The notes below the pieces were generated by a model. That model was not told the DNA's origin. It saw only the letters and a program-made list of their open reading frames with translations, and searched no databases. DNA of 64,000 nt. Origin: Sphingomonadales bacterium 32-65-25. GTDB taxonomy: Bacteria > Pseudomonadota > Alphaproteobacteria > Sphingomonadales > Sphingomonadaceae. Positions within the stretch are counted from its first letter, which is position 1, and every line of letters starts with the position of its first letter. Positions 36,237 through 44,637 of this stretch are shown piece by piece. Location of the stretch: contig NCEU01000001.1 in NCBI GenBank assembly GCA_002280855.1, positions 1 through 64,000 on the forward strand. Reading direction: 5' to 3'. The translations under genes and the position numbers were made by a program.

Positions 36237-36253
36237 CTGGCACGCGCCTTGCT
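36237..36253 (+). promoter_or_regulatory. Sigma-54 promoter of the muramidase-flhA-fliA unit
   Basis: CTGGCACGCGCCTTGCT is a full match to the sigma-54 consensus with correct spacing. The predicted transcription start is near 36264, two bases before the ATG at 36266, so the first transcript would be leaderless or nearly so, as also seen at flgB. It would drive the muramidase, flhA and fliA genes, which overlap one another, placing FliA under sigma-54 control. Confidence 0.82.
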
Positions 36254-36265
36254 TGGGGTTGGCGT

Positions 36266-37030
36266 ATGACCCAGGCTATTGCCTTTCCCCGCGCCGCCGG
36301 CCCTGCTGCCGTTGTTGACGCCATCAGCAACGCCGCCAGCCGCACCGGCGTCGATTTTTCCTACCTGCTGGCCAACGCCCGCGCGGAATCCGGGCTTGAT
36401 CCCATGGCCCGCGCCCGCACCTCGTCGGCCAGCGGCCTGTTCCAGTTCACCGATGCCACCTGGCTCGCCACCGTCGCCCGCCATGGCGAGAAGCATGGCC
36501 TGGGCTGGGCGGCGGACGCGCTGAAAGCCGGTGCGACCGGCGCGGTGAAGCAAACGATATTGTCGCTGCGCCACAACGCTGAAGTCGCTGCCACCATGGC
36601 CGCCGAGTTCACCCGCGACAACGCCGCGAAACTGGAAGGCGCGCTGGGCCGGGCGGCCGGTTCGGCAGACCTCTATCTTGCGGCGTTCTTTGGCGCCGGC
36701 GGGGCAGTGCGCTTTTTGAAGACCATGGCCGCCGCTCCCGGCATGGCCGCCGCCAGCCTGCTGCCCGCTGCCGCTGCTGCCAACCGCTCGACCTTTTTCC
36801 ATGCCAACGGCACCGCCCGCAGCCTGGCCGAAGTCCATGATCTGGTGAGCCGCCGCATCGCCCGGCACATGCCGACAGCGGCCGGCAACGCGCCGGCACC
36901 GTTTGGCCGTGCGCCGGCACAATTTGGCCACACGCCGGCACAGGGCGGCAGCAGTTTGCCGCTGCCCGATCCGGCGCTCACCGCAGTGCGGGCCCGCATG
37001 GCCTATCTCGTGCTGGCCGCCATGTCATGA
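36266..37030 (+). CDS. Flagellar lytic transglycosylase (SLT domain), separate FlgJ-like muramidase
   Basis: A 254-residue protein. Its N-terminal domain resembles a soluble lytic transglycosylase: SYLLANARAESGLDP with the likely catalytic Glu41, then TSSASGLFQFTDATWL and YLAAFFGAGGAVRFL. No Sec signal peptide is visible, so export through the flagellar type III system is likely. It would open the peptidoglycan for the rod, a job done by the C-terminal half of FlgJ in enterobacteria. The C-terminal 70 residues are Pro/Ala-rich with imperfect PAPFGRA/PAQFGHT repeats. It overlaps flhA (ATGA) and has its own sigma-54 promoter. Confidence 0.82.
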   Translation: MTQAIAFPRAAGPAAVVDAISNAASRTGVDFSYLLANARAESGLDPMARARTSSASGLFQFTDATWLATVARHGEKHGLGWAADALKAGATGAVKQTILSLRHNAEVAATMAAEFTRDNAAKLEGALGRAAGSADLYLAAFFGAGGAVRFLKTMAAAPGMAAASLLPAAAAANRSTFFHANGTARSLAEVHDLVSRRIARHMPTAAGNAPAPFGRAPAQFGHTPAQGGSSLPLPDPALTAVRARMAYLVLAAMS

Positions 37031-39111
37031 GCGCGCTGGCCCTCGACCCCCGCAACTGGAGCGCGCGGACCACGCTGCTGCCCGCCGCGATCCTGATCCT
37101 CGTGGCGCTGATGGTGGTGCCGCTGCCGGCCATCCTGCTCGATCTGTTCTTCATCACCAACATCGCGGTGGCGCTGATCGTGTTGATGGTGGCCATCAAC
37201 ATCCGCCAACCGCTTGATTTCTCAGCCTTCCCTACAGTGCTGCTCTACGCCACGCTGCTGCGCCTGGCCCTCAACGTTGCCTCCACCCGCGTCGTGCTGG
37301 TGCATGGCCACGAAGGCACGTCTGCTGCCGGCCATGTCATTGAAGCCTTTGGCACTTTTCTCGTCGGTGGCGATTATGTCGTCGGTCTGTTCGTCTTCGC
37401 CGTCCTGATGATCATCAACATCGTGGTCATCACCAAGGGCGCCGGCCGCGTCTCCGAAGTCGCCGCTCGCTTCACCCTCGATGCCTTGCCCGGCAAGCAG
37501 ATGGCCATCGATGCCGATCTGAACGCCGGCCAGATCACCGCCGACGAAGCCCGCGCCCGCCGCCTGGAGGTGACCACCGAAGCCGATTTCCACGGCGCCA
37601 TGGACGGTTCCTCCAAGTTCGTGAAGGGCGACGCCGTCGCGGGCGTTTTGATCCTTGCAATCAATATCATAGGCGGACTCATCCTCGGCACCGTTTCGCA
37701 CGATCTTTCGCTGGCTGACGCTGCCAAAACCTATCTGCTGCTCGCCGTCGGCGATGGTCTCGTCGCCCAGGTGCCGGCTCTGCTGCTCTCCATCGCCGCC
37801 GCCATGGTGGTGACGCGGGTGGGCAAGGAGACGGATCTTGCCGGCCAGGTTGGCCTGCAACTGGGGCAGACTGCGCCATGGCTGCCGGTGGGTATCATTC
37901 TGGGATTGTTAGGTCTTTTGCCGGGCATGCCGCTGTTGATCATCGCACCGGCTGCCGGCTTTGCCTTCTGGCTTGCCCTCAAGAAGCGCCCGGCGACGGA
38001 AACACCGACCGAAGCCGCCGCTGCTGAAGCCGCTCGGGATGATACAAGCATCGAATGGGCCGATGTTGCCGAAAGCGCACCGGCCAGCATCGATATCGGC
38101 TTTGGCCTGGTGCCCTTGGTGGAAGAAGCGCGCGGCGCTCCGATGATGGCGCGCATCACCGCCGTGCGCCGGCAACTGTCTAAAAATCTTGGCTTTGTCC
38201 TACCGCAGGTACGGGTTCGGGATGATCTGGCGCTGCCGCCCTTCCGTTATCGCATCACCCTGGCCGGCGTCGTGGTGGGTGAGGACGAGGCCTATCCCGA
38301 TGACGTGTTGGCGATCGAGGCCGGCCCGATTTCCACGCCCATTCCCGGCCGAGAAGCCGCCGATCCAGCCTTCGGTATCCCGGCTCGCTGGATCGATCCG
38401 GCTGAAGCCGATCTGGCGGAAGCTGCTGGCTATACCGTGGTTGATCCGGCCGCCGTGGTCGGCACCCATCTCAATCAATTGCTTGCTGCACATGCCCACC
38501 GCCTGCTCGGTCAGGACGAAGTGCAAGCTTTGCTTGACACGCTGGCTGAAACCGCCCCTGCGCTGGCTGCTGCGCTGACCCCCAAGCTGCTGAGCGTCGC
38601 GGTGGTCACCCAGGTGCTGCAACGCCTTCTGGAAGAAGGGATTTCGATCCGCGATCTGCGTTCCATCGCTAGCGCACTGGTATCGATGGCGCCCAAATCG
38701 CAGGAGCCGGCCGAACTGGCCGAACTGATCCGCCCGGCCCTGGGCGCAGCAATGGTGCAGGAACTGGCCGGCGTGAAAGCGGCGCTGGCGGCCGTCGCGC
38801 TCGATCCCGGCCTTGAAACATTGCTGGTGCAGGCGGTGCGCGCCAATCCGGGGGCGGCGCATCCGTTCGATCCGGCGCTGGTCACTCGCGTCGCCGAAGC
38901 CGTGGCCGCAGCCACCCGCACACTGGTGAACGAGGGTCGGCGCTTTGCCATCGTCACCGTGCCACAGGTGCGCCGGCCGTTGTGGCAACTGTTGCGGGCC
39001 CGGCTGCCCGGTGTGCCCGTGCTGGCCTTTCCCGACATTCCCGATGACCGCGACGTGGAGGTGCTGGCCGTGATCGGCGCAGCGCAACCCGCCCCAACTG
39101 GAGACGCCTGA
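37027..39111 (+). CDS. flhA: Flagellar type III export protein FlhA
   Basis: A 694-residue membrane protein of the export gate. The N-terminal half has about eight membrane helices. The conserved FHIPEP-type region is seen as [62 protein letters not shown] (starting ITKGAG) and [14 protein letters not shown]. The C-terminal cytoplasmic domain (from about 360) binds chaperone-substrate complexes. It overlaps the muramidase by four bases and fliA by one. Confidence 0.95.
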   Translation: [694 protein letters not shown]

Positions 39112-39851
39112 TGGACGCCCGCCTTGGCCTTGATCCTGCCCTCTATGCCCCGGCGCGGCTTGCGCAGGTCGATCCGGAACGACTGATTTCCAGCCATCTT
39201 CAGCTCGTTCGCCGCATCGCCTGGCATGTCCACGCCCGTGTCTCGTCGGCGATCGACGTGGAGGATCTGGTGCAGATCGGCATGGTCGCGCTGATCGAAG
39301 CGGCGCGCAGTTTTGAAGATCGTGGTCATGCCGCCTTTGCCACCTATGCCAGCGTGCGGGTGCGCGGCGCGATGATTGATCAGTTGAGGAAAGGCGCCAC
39401 GCTCGTTCGCTCCGCCATGCGTCGTAAGCGCGAATGGGGGCAGGTGCGCGCCCGCCTTGAAGGCCAGTTGGGTCGCACCGCTACTGACGAGGAGATGGCG
39501 GCCGCGCTTGAACTACCGCTCCCTGATTACCGCGCCGCCTTGGCGCAAACCCATGCCGCGCAGTCCGAAAGCCTTGATGATGTCTATTCCGATCACAGCC
39601 AGTGGTTTGCCAGCGACGATCCGGATGCGCATGACTGCCTGGAACAGGATCGCCGCCGCCGCGCCATCGCTGCCGCCATCGCCACCCTGCCGGAACGTGA
39701 AGCGCAGGTGCTTCAGCTCTATTTCGTCGAGGAGTTGAACCTGGAAGAAATCGGCGAGGTGCTTGGCGTCGGCGCTGCGCGGATCTGCCAGATCAAAAAG
39801 GCTGCACTCACCAAGCTGCGCGGGCAGTTAACGGGTTGGGCTGACGATTAG
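39111..39851 (+). CDS. fliA: Flagellar sigma factor FliA (sigma-28)
   Basis: A 246-residue sigma-70-family factor with region 2 (LVRRIAWHVHARV, VEDLVQIGMVALIEAARSFE, FATYASVRVRGAMIDQLRK), region 3 (LEGQLGRTATDEEMAAAL) and region 4 helix-turn-helix (LNLEEIGEVLGVGAARICQIKKAALTKLR). It directs late flagellar transcription; candidate targets here are the flgM and motAB promoters. It is held by FlgM (35542). The start codon overlaps the flhA stop. Confidence 0.94.
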   Translation: MDARLGLDPALYAPARLAQVDPERLISSHLQLVRRIAWHVHARVSSAIDVEDLVQIGMVALIEAARSFEDRGHAAFATYASVRVRGAMIDQLRKGATLVRSAMRRKREWGQVRARLEGQLGRTATDEEMAAALELPLPDYRAALAQTHAAQSESLDDVYSDHSQWFASDDPDAHDCLEQDRRRRAIAAAIATLPEREAQVLQLYFVEELNLEEIGEVLGVGAARICQIKKAALTKLRGQLTGWADD

Positions 39852-39892
39852 GCCGGTTGCGCAGGCGGCAGCGCTTTGGCAGCGTACCGGCC

Positions 39893-40717
39893 ATGGACAT
39901 GACCCGCCTGCGCTCCTTGCTGTATCTGCCCGCCAACCGGCCCAGCGCCATCGCCAAGGCGCGTACCTTGGCCGCTGATGCCGTCATCCTCGATCTGGAA
40001 GATGCTGTTCAGCCTGACGCCAAAGCCGATGCCCGTGCCGCTGCCGTGGCCGCTGCACTGGAAGGCGGATGGGGCGATCGGCCATTGTTTCTGCGGGTGA
40101 ACGGCCTCGGCACACCCTGGCATGGCGATGATATGGCCGCGGTGCACGTCGATGGCTTTGCCGGTTTTGTGGTGCCGAAAGTGGACACGGCTGTCGAAGC
40201 CGCCGACGTGGTAAAGCGCGCTGGCGGGCGACCAGTGCTGGCAATGATCGAAACCCCGGCCGGTGTGATCAATGCGCCAGCCATCGCGGCTACACCCGGT
40301 GTTGCAGGTCTGATTGCGGGAATGGCCGATCTGGCCAAGGCGTTGAATTGCGGCGTCGATGCGCACCGCACCCCCTTGCTCTACAGCCTGTCCGCTATCG
40401 TGCTTGCCGCCCGCGCTGCGGGGGCCGCGTGCTTTGATGGCGTGTGCACCGAGTATCGCAACGAAGCCGCGTTCCGGGCCGAAGCCGGCCAGGGAAAATT
40501 GCTCGGCTTTGACGGCAAGACACTGATTCACCCCAGTCAGGTCGATCCCTGCAACGCGGTCTTTTCGCCGAGCGCTGAGGAGGTCGCACATGCCGAGGCG
40601 ATGATCGCTGCCTATCAAGCCGCGCTCTCAGCTGGGCGCGGGGTTGCGACGCTCGATGGCCAGATGGTGGAAATCCTGCACGTCGAACAGGCACGGCGAC
40701 TGCTGGCGCGGGCCTAG
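39893..40717 (+). CDS. CitE/HpcH-like CoA-ester lyase
   Basis: A 274-residue TIM-barrel protein of the citrate-lyase-beta family. Hallmarks are LRSLLYLPANRP, DAVILDLEDAV, LFLRVNGL, VVPKVDT, AMIETPAGVINAPAIA (metal-binding Glu), ADLAKAL, FDGVCTEYRN and GFDGKTLIHPSQV. Stand-alone members cleave or form malyl-, citramalyl- or methylmalyl-CoA, or hydrolyse malyl-CoA. It follows fliA by 41 bases, but its role is metabolic; the catabolic island with two CoA-transferases begins 1.7 kb away. The frame is open from 39857; ATG 39893 or 39899 are the likely starts. Its stop overlaps the convergent zinc-ribbon gene. Confidence 0.82.
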   Translation: MDMTRLRSLLYLPANRPSAIAKARTLAADAVILDLEDAVQPDAKADARAAAVAAALEGGWGDRPLFLRVNGLGTPWHGDDMAAVHVDGFAGFVVPKVDTAVEAADVVKRAGGRPVLAMIETPAGVINAPAIAATPGVAGLIAGMADLAKALNCGVDAHRTPLLYSLSAIVLAARAAGAACFDGVCTEYRNEAAFRAEAGQGKLLGFDGKTLIHPSQVDPCNAVFSPSAEEVAHAEAMIAAYQAALSAGRGVATLDGQMVEILHVEQARRLLARA

Positions 40718-41751
40718 GCAGCTTCTGCCCTCGCTCCGCACTTGTGGCAGAAGGGTGAGAAGGTGCCCTTGCGCGCGCTGCAGCTGTGGCAGCGTTCATA
40801 CAGGCCGATGCCGCAGTGCGGGCAGAAATCGATATCGGGGTTTTTCAGGTCCACCGGCCGCTCGCAGCCGGGGCACACGCCTTTCGCGAGCCGGGCCAGC
40901 GCCTGATCATAGGCCAGATCCTGCCGGCGCATGGTTTCTGGCTGCGCTTCAGCCAGTTTCTGCCGCTCCAGATATTTGTTCAATTCGATGATCGCCCAGC
41001 GGCCAACCAAAAGCGTGATGATAATCCCCACCGAATAGCGGACATAGCCGCCATAGCTGGGCAGATATGGCACCAGCTCCACGAAAAATGTGAACAGCGC
41101 GAAGAAGATGAAACCCCAGGCGAACGGCCACCAACGGCTCTTGCGGGCCTTCACGAACAGCCAGCCGGCGATGGCCAGCAACGGCAGCGTCACTGCCAGG
41201 CGATAAAGGAAAACCCGCAGTTCCGATGCCTGAAGTGCAGCGTCCATTCTGGTTTGCGCTGCGTCGCGCAGCGGTACCATCGCGGCTTCGGCGCGCTGTT
41301 CGGCCTGTTGGGCGTCGAGCAATTTCTGCCGTTCCGCTTCACTGGCCCGGCTGGCGGCAGTTTCGCTGGCCTTCAGCGCATCCAGCGCGCTGGTCCGTGC
41401 GCGCAATTCGGCATCCTGATCGGCGCGACCGGTGGCCTGGCGCGTTGCCACCCAGTTGTCGAACGTGGCGCGGGCAGCTTCATATTCCTTCAGTGCGCCA
41501 GTGCGCTTCAACTCGGCCTGGTCCAGTGCGGCTTCGGCTGCCAGGCGATTGTCGCGCGCCGCATCCTGTTGTTGCTGCAGCGCCTGGGCTGCTGGATCCA
41601 TGAATTGCTGGAGAGAGAGTTCCGCCTCTACCTGCGGCAGGTCGCCCACCACGGCATTGCCCAATCCAATCAGGAAGAAGGCAAACACCAGGGAAATCAG
41701 CCAAAGTGCCCGCACAAACCATTTTTCGGAAAGGCGGATAGCGTTGTTCAT
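40714..41751 (-). CDS. Membrane protein with coiled coil and two C-terminal zinc ribbons (unknown function)
   Basis: A 345-residue protein I do not recognise as a named family. It has an N-terminal membrane helix (WLISLVFAFFLIGLGNAVV), an Ala/Gln/Glu/Arg-rich coiled coil (about 50-170), then hydrophobic segments (about 178-196, 205-225 and 235-255). Two zinc-ribbon-like cysteine clusters close it: CPGC...FCPHCG near 293-315 and CHSC...FCHKCG near 320-340. The order suggests a large external coiled-coil domain and a cytoplasmic metal-binding tail. It is a single gene, convergent with the CitE-like lyase (overlapping stops) and divergent from tRNA-Gln. Confidence 0.75.
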   Translation of the reverse strand: MNNAIRLSEKWFVRALWLISLVFAFFLIGLGNAVVGDLPQVEAELSLQQFMDPAAQALQQQQDAARDNRLAAEAALDQAELKRTGALKEYEAARATFDNWVATRQATGRADQDAELRARTSALDALKASETAASRASEAERQKLLDAQQAEQRAEAAMVPLRDAAQTRMDAALQASELRVFLYRLAVTLPLLAIAGWLFVKARKSRWWPFAWGFIFFALFTFFVELVPYLPSYGGYVRYSVGIIITLLVGRWAIIELNKYLERQKLAEAQPETMRRQDLAYDQALARLAKGVCPGCERPVDLKNPDIDFCPHCGIGLYERCHSCSARKGTFSPFCHKCGARAEAA

Positions 41752-41876
41752 GGGCGGATGCTGACGTGGCGCCGCCGGGCTGTCAAACCGTCACTGCGCG
41801 GAGCTCGTAGCAAAGAAGGGCTTGGCAAAGCGCGTGCGATTGCCTAACCGGCTGAGCGCTCAGTCACATGGGCTGT

Positions 41877-41951
41877 TGGGGCGTCGCCAAGCGGTAAGGC
41901 ACCGGTTTTTGGTACCGGCATTCCCAGGTTCGAATCCTGGCGCCCCAGCCA
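41877..41951 (+). tRNA. tRNA-Gln (anticodon TTG)
   Basis: A 75-base tRNA with an encoded CCA end. The acceptor stem pairs TGGGGCG with CGCCCCA. The anticodon stem CCGGT/ACCGG closes the loop TTTTGGT with anticodon TTG. The T arm contains GGTTCGAATCC. The D arm is CGCC...GGC-like with AAGCGGTAAGG. No integrase or repeated tRNA end was noticed downstream. Confidence 0.95.
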
Positions 41952-42401
41952 ACCGATTTCCTCTGGATCATTTGCGCCATCTTGCCCGCGCGCCGCTCAT
42001 CAGTGGTGGGGGGTGACAGCCAACTCATTGTGGCGATTGTCAGACTTTTTGCCATTGCCCGGCTTGGGAGGCGAGGACCCACCCAATGTTGCCTTCAGGG
42101 TCAATACTGGCACGATGGGCAAGGCCCCGACTTTTCCGGCCACAGCCTGTTCCGATTGGAGATACGGTGCGCACGTCCTGCGTTCCCCGCCAACCGCCAG
42201 CGACCGCCGCGGTATTGGCCAGCAAATCGTGCTGCACCCGCCCGCGCTGATGGGCAGTCGCAGTTTCTTGACCAAGCCGTGAAATCCACGCGCCGGTCGC
42301 AGAGCCATCTGGTCTGCGCTCCGCCGACTATTTTGCTGCACACCCACTGGCGCGCGGCTGCCATGCTGGCTATGCGCAGCGAAATTGCAGGAGGCATCGC
42401 G
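41952..42401. other. Intergenic stretch between tRNA-Gln and the first MetE-like gene
   Basis: About 450 bases with no convincing gene on either strand; frames that stay open have no recognisable motifs. It should carry the promoter of the MetE-like gene. I looked for cobalamin, SAM and SAH riboswitch cores and for the TTCG-N5-CGAA dyad of the island, and saw none. A strong ribosome binding site CAGGAGG (42388-42394) precedes the ATG at 42402. Confidence 0.4.
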
Positions 42402-43538
42402 ATGGCAAACCGTTTTCTCACCACTCACGTCGGCAGCCTGCCGCGTGCCGCCGATCTGCTTGATCAGATCATCGCGCGCGAAGAGGGCCAGGCGGTTGAT
42501 GAGGCCGCCCTTGCCAGCCGCATCGAACAGGCCGTCGCCTATGTGGTGGGCAAGCAGGCCGCCGCCGGCATCGACATCATCAACGATGGCGAACAGTCCA
42601 AGCCCAGTTATGCCACCTATATCAAGGATCGCCTGACCGGCTTCGGCGGCAGCGGCACGTCTTACGTATTCCAGGACATCGAGGATTTCCCCGGTGTGAA
42701 GCAGCGCATCTTTGGCGATGAAGGCCGCAAGCACCGCAAGACGCCCGCCTGCAACGCCCCCATTGCCGTGAAGGACATGGAGGCGGTGAAGCATGATGCC
42801 GCCAATCTCAACAAGGCAATTGCGGCCCATCCCGGCCGCCAGGCCTTCATGTCGGCGGCCTCGCCGGGTGTTACCGCGCTGTTTTTCCGTAATGATTTCT
42901 ATGCCACCGACGAAGACTACGTGATGGCGCTGGCCGAAGGGCTGCGCCATGAATATGAGGCCATTGTCGGCGCCGGTATCATGTTGCAGGTCGATTGCCC
43001 CGATCTGGCCATGGGCCGCCACACCCAGTTCCGCGAGCTCGATCTGGGCGGTTTCCGCGACCACATGGAACTGAACATCGCGGCACTGAACCACGCCACC
43101 CGCAACATCGCGCCGGAACAGATGCGCATGCACCTGTGCTGGGGCAACTACCCGGGCCCGCACCATTGTGACGTGCCACTGCAGGACATCATCGATCTGA
43201 TCTGGAAGGCCCGCCCGCACGCCATCCAGTTCGAAGCCGCCAACCCCCGCCACGCCCATGAATTCGCGGTGTTCGAGGCGGTGAAGCTACCCGAGGGCAA
43301 GAAGCTGATCCCCGGCGTGGTCGAGTGCCAGAGCCCCTATATCGAGCACCCCGAACTCATCGCCCAGCGCATCGCCCGCTATGCCCACTTGGTCGGGCGG
43401 GACAATGTGCAGGCCGGCATCGATTGCGGCTTTTCCATCCACGCCGGATCGGGCGGAGTCGATCCGGACGTGGTGTGGGCCAAGATGAAGGCGATGAGCG
43501 AAGGCGCTGAAATCGCTACGAAGATGTTCTGGGGCTGA
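42402..43538 (+). CDS. MetE-like zinc alkyl/methyltransferase (methionine-synthase C-domain family)
   Basis: A 378-residue single-domain member of the cobalamin-independent methionine synthase/UROD-like superfamily. It begins FLTTHVGSLPRA. The zinc ligands of MetE are all present in order: His and Cys in MRMHLCWGN, Glu in QFEAANPRHAHE and Cys in AGIDCGFSIHAG. Relatives of this size act in catabolic clusters by moving a methyl or alkyl group to a thiol. True MetE has about 750 residues, so this is not a housekeeping methionine synthase. The start follows an excellent Shine-Dalgarno. It is convergent with a second MetE-like gene, 56 bases away. Confidence 0.82.
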   Translation: MANRFLTTHVGSLPRAADLLDQIIAREEGQAVDEAALASRIEQAVAYVVGKQAAAGIDIINDGEQSKPSYATYIKDRLTGFGGSGTSYVFQDIEDFPGVKQRIFGDEGRKHRKTPACNAPIAVKDMEAVKHDAANLNKAIAAHPGRQAFMSAASPGVTALFFRNDFYATDEDYVMALAEGLRHEYEAIVGAGIMLQVDCPDLAMGRHTQFRELDLGGFRDHMELNIAALNHATRNIAPEQMRMHLCWGNYPGPHHCDVPLQDIIDLIWKARPHAIQFEAANPRHAHEFAVFEAVKLPEGKKLIPGVVECQSPYIEHPELIAQRIARYAHLVGRDNVQAGIDCGFSIHAGSGGVDPDVVWAKMKAMSEGAEIATKMFWG

Positions 43539-43561
43539 AGAGAGAAAGGGGCCTCCGGCGG

Positions 43562-43580
43562 GCAGGGCCTGAGGCCCTGC
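43562..43580. terminator. Hairpin between the two convergent MetE-like genes
   Basis: A perfect dyad GCAGGGCC-TGA-GGCCCTGC lies in the 56-base gap between two convergent stops. It lacks a long T tract on either side, so it is only a probable bidirectional terminator. Confidence 0.5.
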
Positions 43581-43594
43581 ACCCGCTTTCGATT

Positions 43595-44620
43595 TCAGCT
43601 TCCCATTTCCGCCCGCACGATTGTGGCGCCGGCGACCATGGCCTGCATCTTCCCGAACGCGGTTTCGCGCGGGAGATATTTCATGCCGCAATCAGGGGCG
43701 ACGATCACCTTTGTCGGGTCCACGTGGGGCAGCGCGCGGCGGATGCGGGCGGCGACGGTTTCGGCGGATTCCACTTCCGGATCAGACAGATCGATCACGC
43801 CCAGGATGATGGTCTTGCCAGCCAGATTGGTGAGAATGCTGGTATCGAGATTTGACTGTGCCGTTTCCAAGCTGATGCCGCTTACGGTTGACCCGGCCAG
43901 TTCGGGCAGGAAGTTATAGCCTGCCGGCCGCTCGTGGATGATGGCGGCATAGCCGAAGCAGATGTGCAGCGCCGTCTCGCCCTTGATGCCGTCCAGCGCA
44001 GCATTCACCGCCTCCAGGCCATATTCGCGGGCCTTGTCGGGCCGAGCCTGCATATAGGGCTCGTCGATTTGCACGACGTCGGCCCCGGCGGCGAAAAGAT
44101 CGCGAATCTCGGCATTTACGGCGGCTGCATAGTCCAGCGCCATCTCGCGCTCGCTGGCGTAAAAGTCGTTTTGGGCCTGCTGCGCCATGGTGAACGGGCC
44201 GGGCACTGTGATCTTGATGCGGCGATCGGTGTTGGCGCGCAGGAACTGCACGTCGCGCACCTCCACGGCATGACGGCGGCGGATGCGGCCGGTCACGCGC
44301 GGCACCGGGTTGGGATGGCCCGACCGATCGAGGGCGGAGCCGGGATTATCCAGATCAACCCCATCCAGCGCCGTGGCAAAACGGTTGGAATAGCTTTCCC
44401 TGCGCATCTCGCCATCGGTGATGATATCAAGCCCGGCGCGTTCCTGATCGCGGATGGCGATGATCGTCGCATCGTCCTGGGCCTGGGCCAGATACGCCGG
44501 CGCCACCCGCCACAATTCCAACGCCCGCACCCGCGGCGGGAAACGGCCAGCCAGCTTGGCCCGGTCGATCAGCCAATCTGGCTGCGGATAGCTGCCCACC
44601 AGTGACGTCGGAAACAGCAT
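43595..44620 (-). CDS. Second MetE-like zinc alkyl/methyltransferase
   Basis: A 341-residue relative of the gene at 42402 but only distantly similar. It opens LFPTSLVGSYPQPDWLIDR and contains TDGEMRRESYSNRF, VQIDEPYMQ, the zinc ligands His-x-Cys in ALHICFGY, Glu in GISLETAQSNLD and Cys in VAPDCGMKYLPRE. Such short MetE-like proteins include epoxyalkane:CoM transferase relatives, so it may join a small electrophile or methyl group to a thiol. It starts 17 bases after the citryl-CoA-lyase-like gene and is co-transcribed with it, under the divergent operator at 45422. Confidence 0.82.
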   Translation of the reverse strand: MLFPTSLVGSYPQPDWLIDRAKLAGRFPPRVRALELWRVAPAYLAQAQDDATIIAIRDQERAGLDIITDGEMRRESYSNRFATALDGVDLDNPGSALDRSGHPNPVPRVTGRIRRRHAVEVRDVQFLRANTDRRIKITVPGPFTMAQQAQNDFYASEREMALDYAAAVNAEIRDLFAAGADVVQIDEPYMQARPDKAREYGLEAVNAALDGIKGETALHICFGYAAIIHERPAGYNFLPELAGSTVSGISLETAQSNLDTSILTNLAGKTIILGVIDLSDPEVESAETVAARIRRALPHVDPTKVIVAPDCGMKYLPRETAFGKMQAMVAGATIVRAEMGS

Positions 44621-44637
44621 GGTGAAATCTCCCCCGT

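Noticed and set aside
41952..42401. Possible cobalamin or SAM riboswitch before the MetE-like gene
   Set aside because: Only an isolated CCACTGG resembles part of a B12 box; the rest of the conserved core and any paired structure are missing.
41877..42401. Possible genomic-island attachment at tRNA-Gln
   Set aside because: No integrase gene and no repeat of the tRNA 3' end were noticed downstream within the window.
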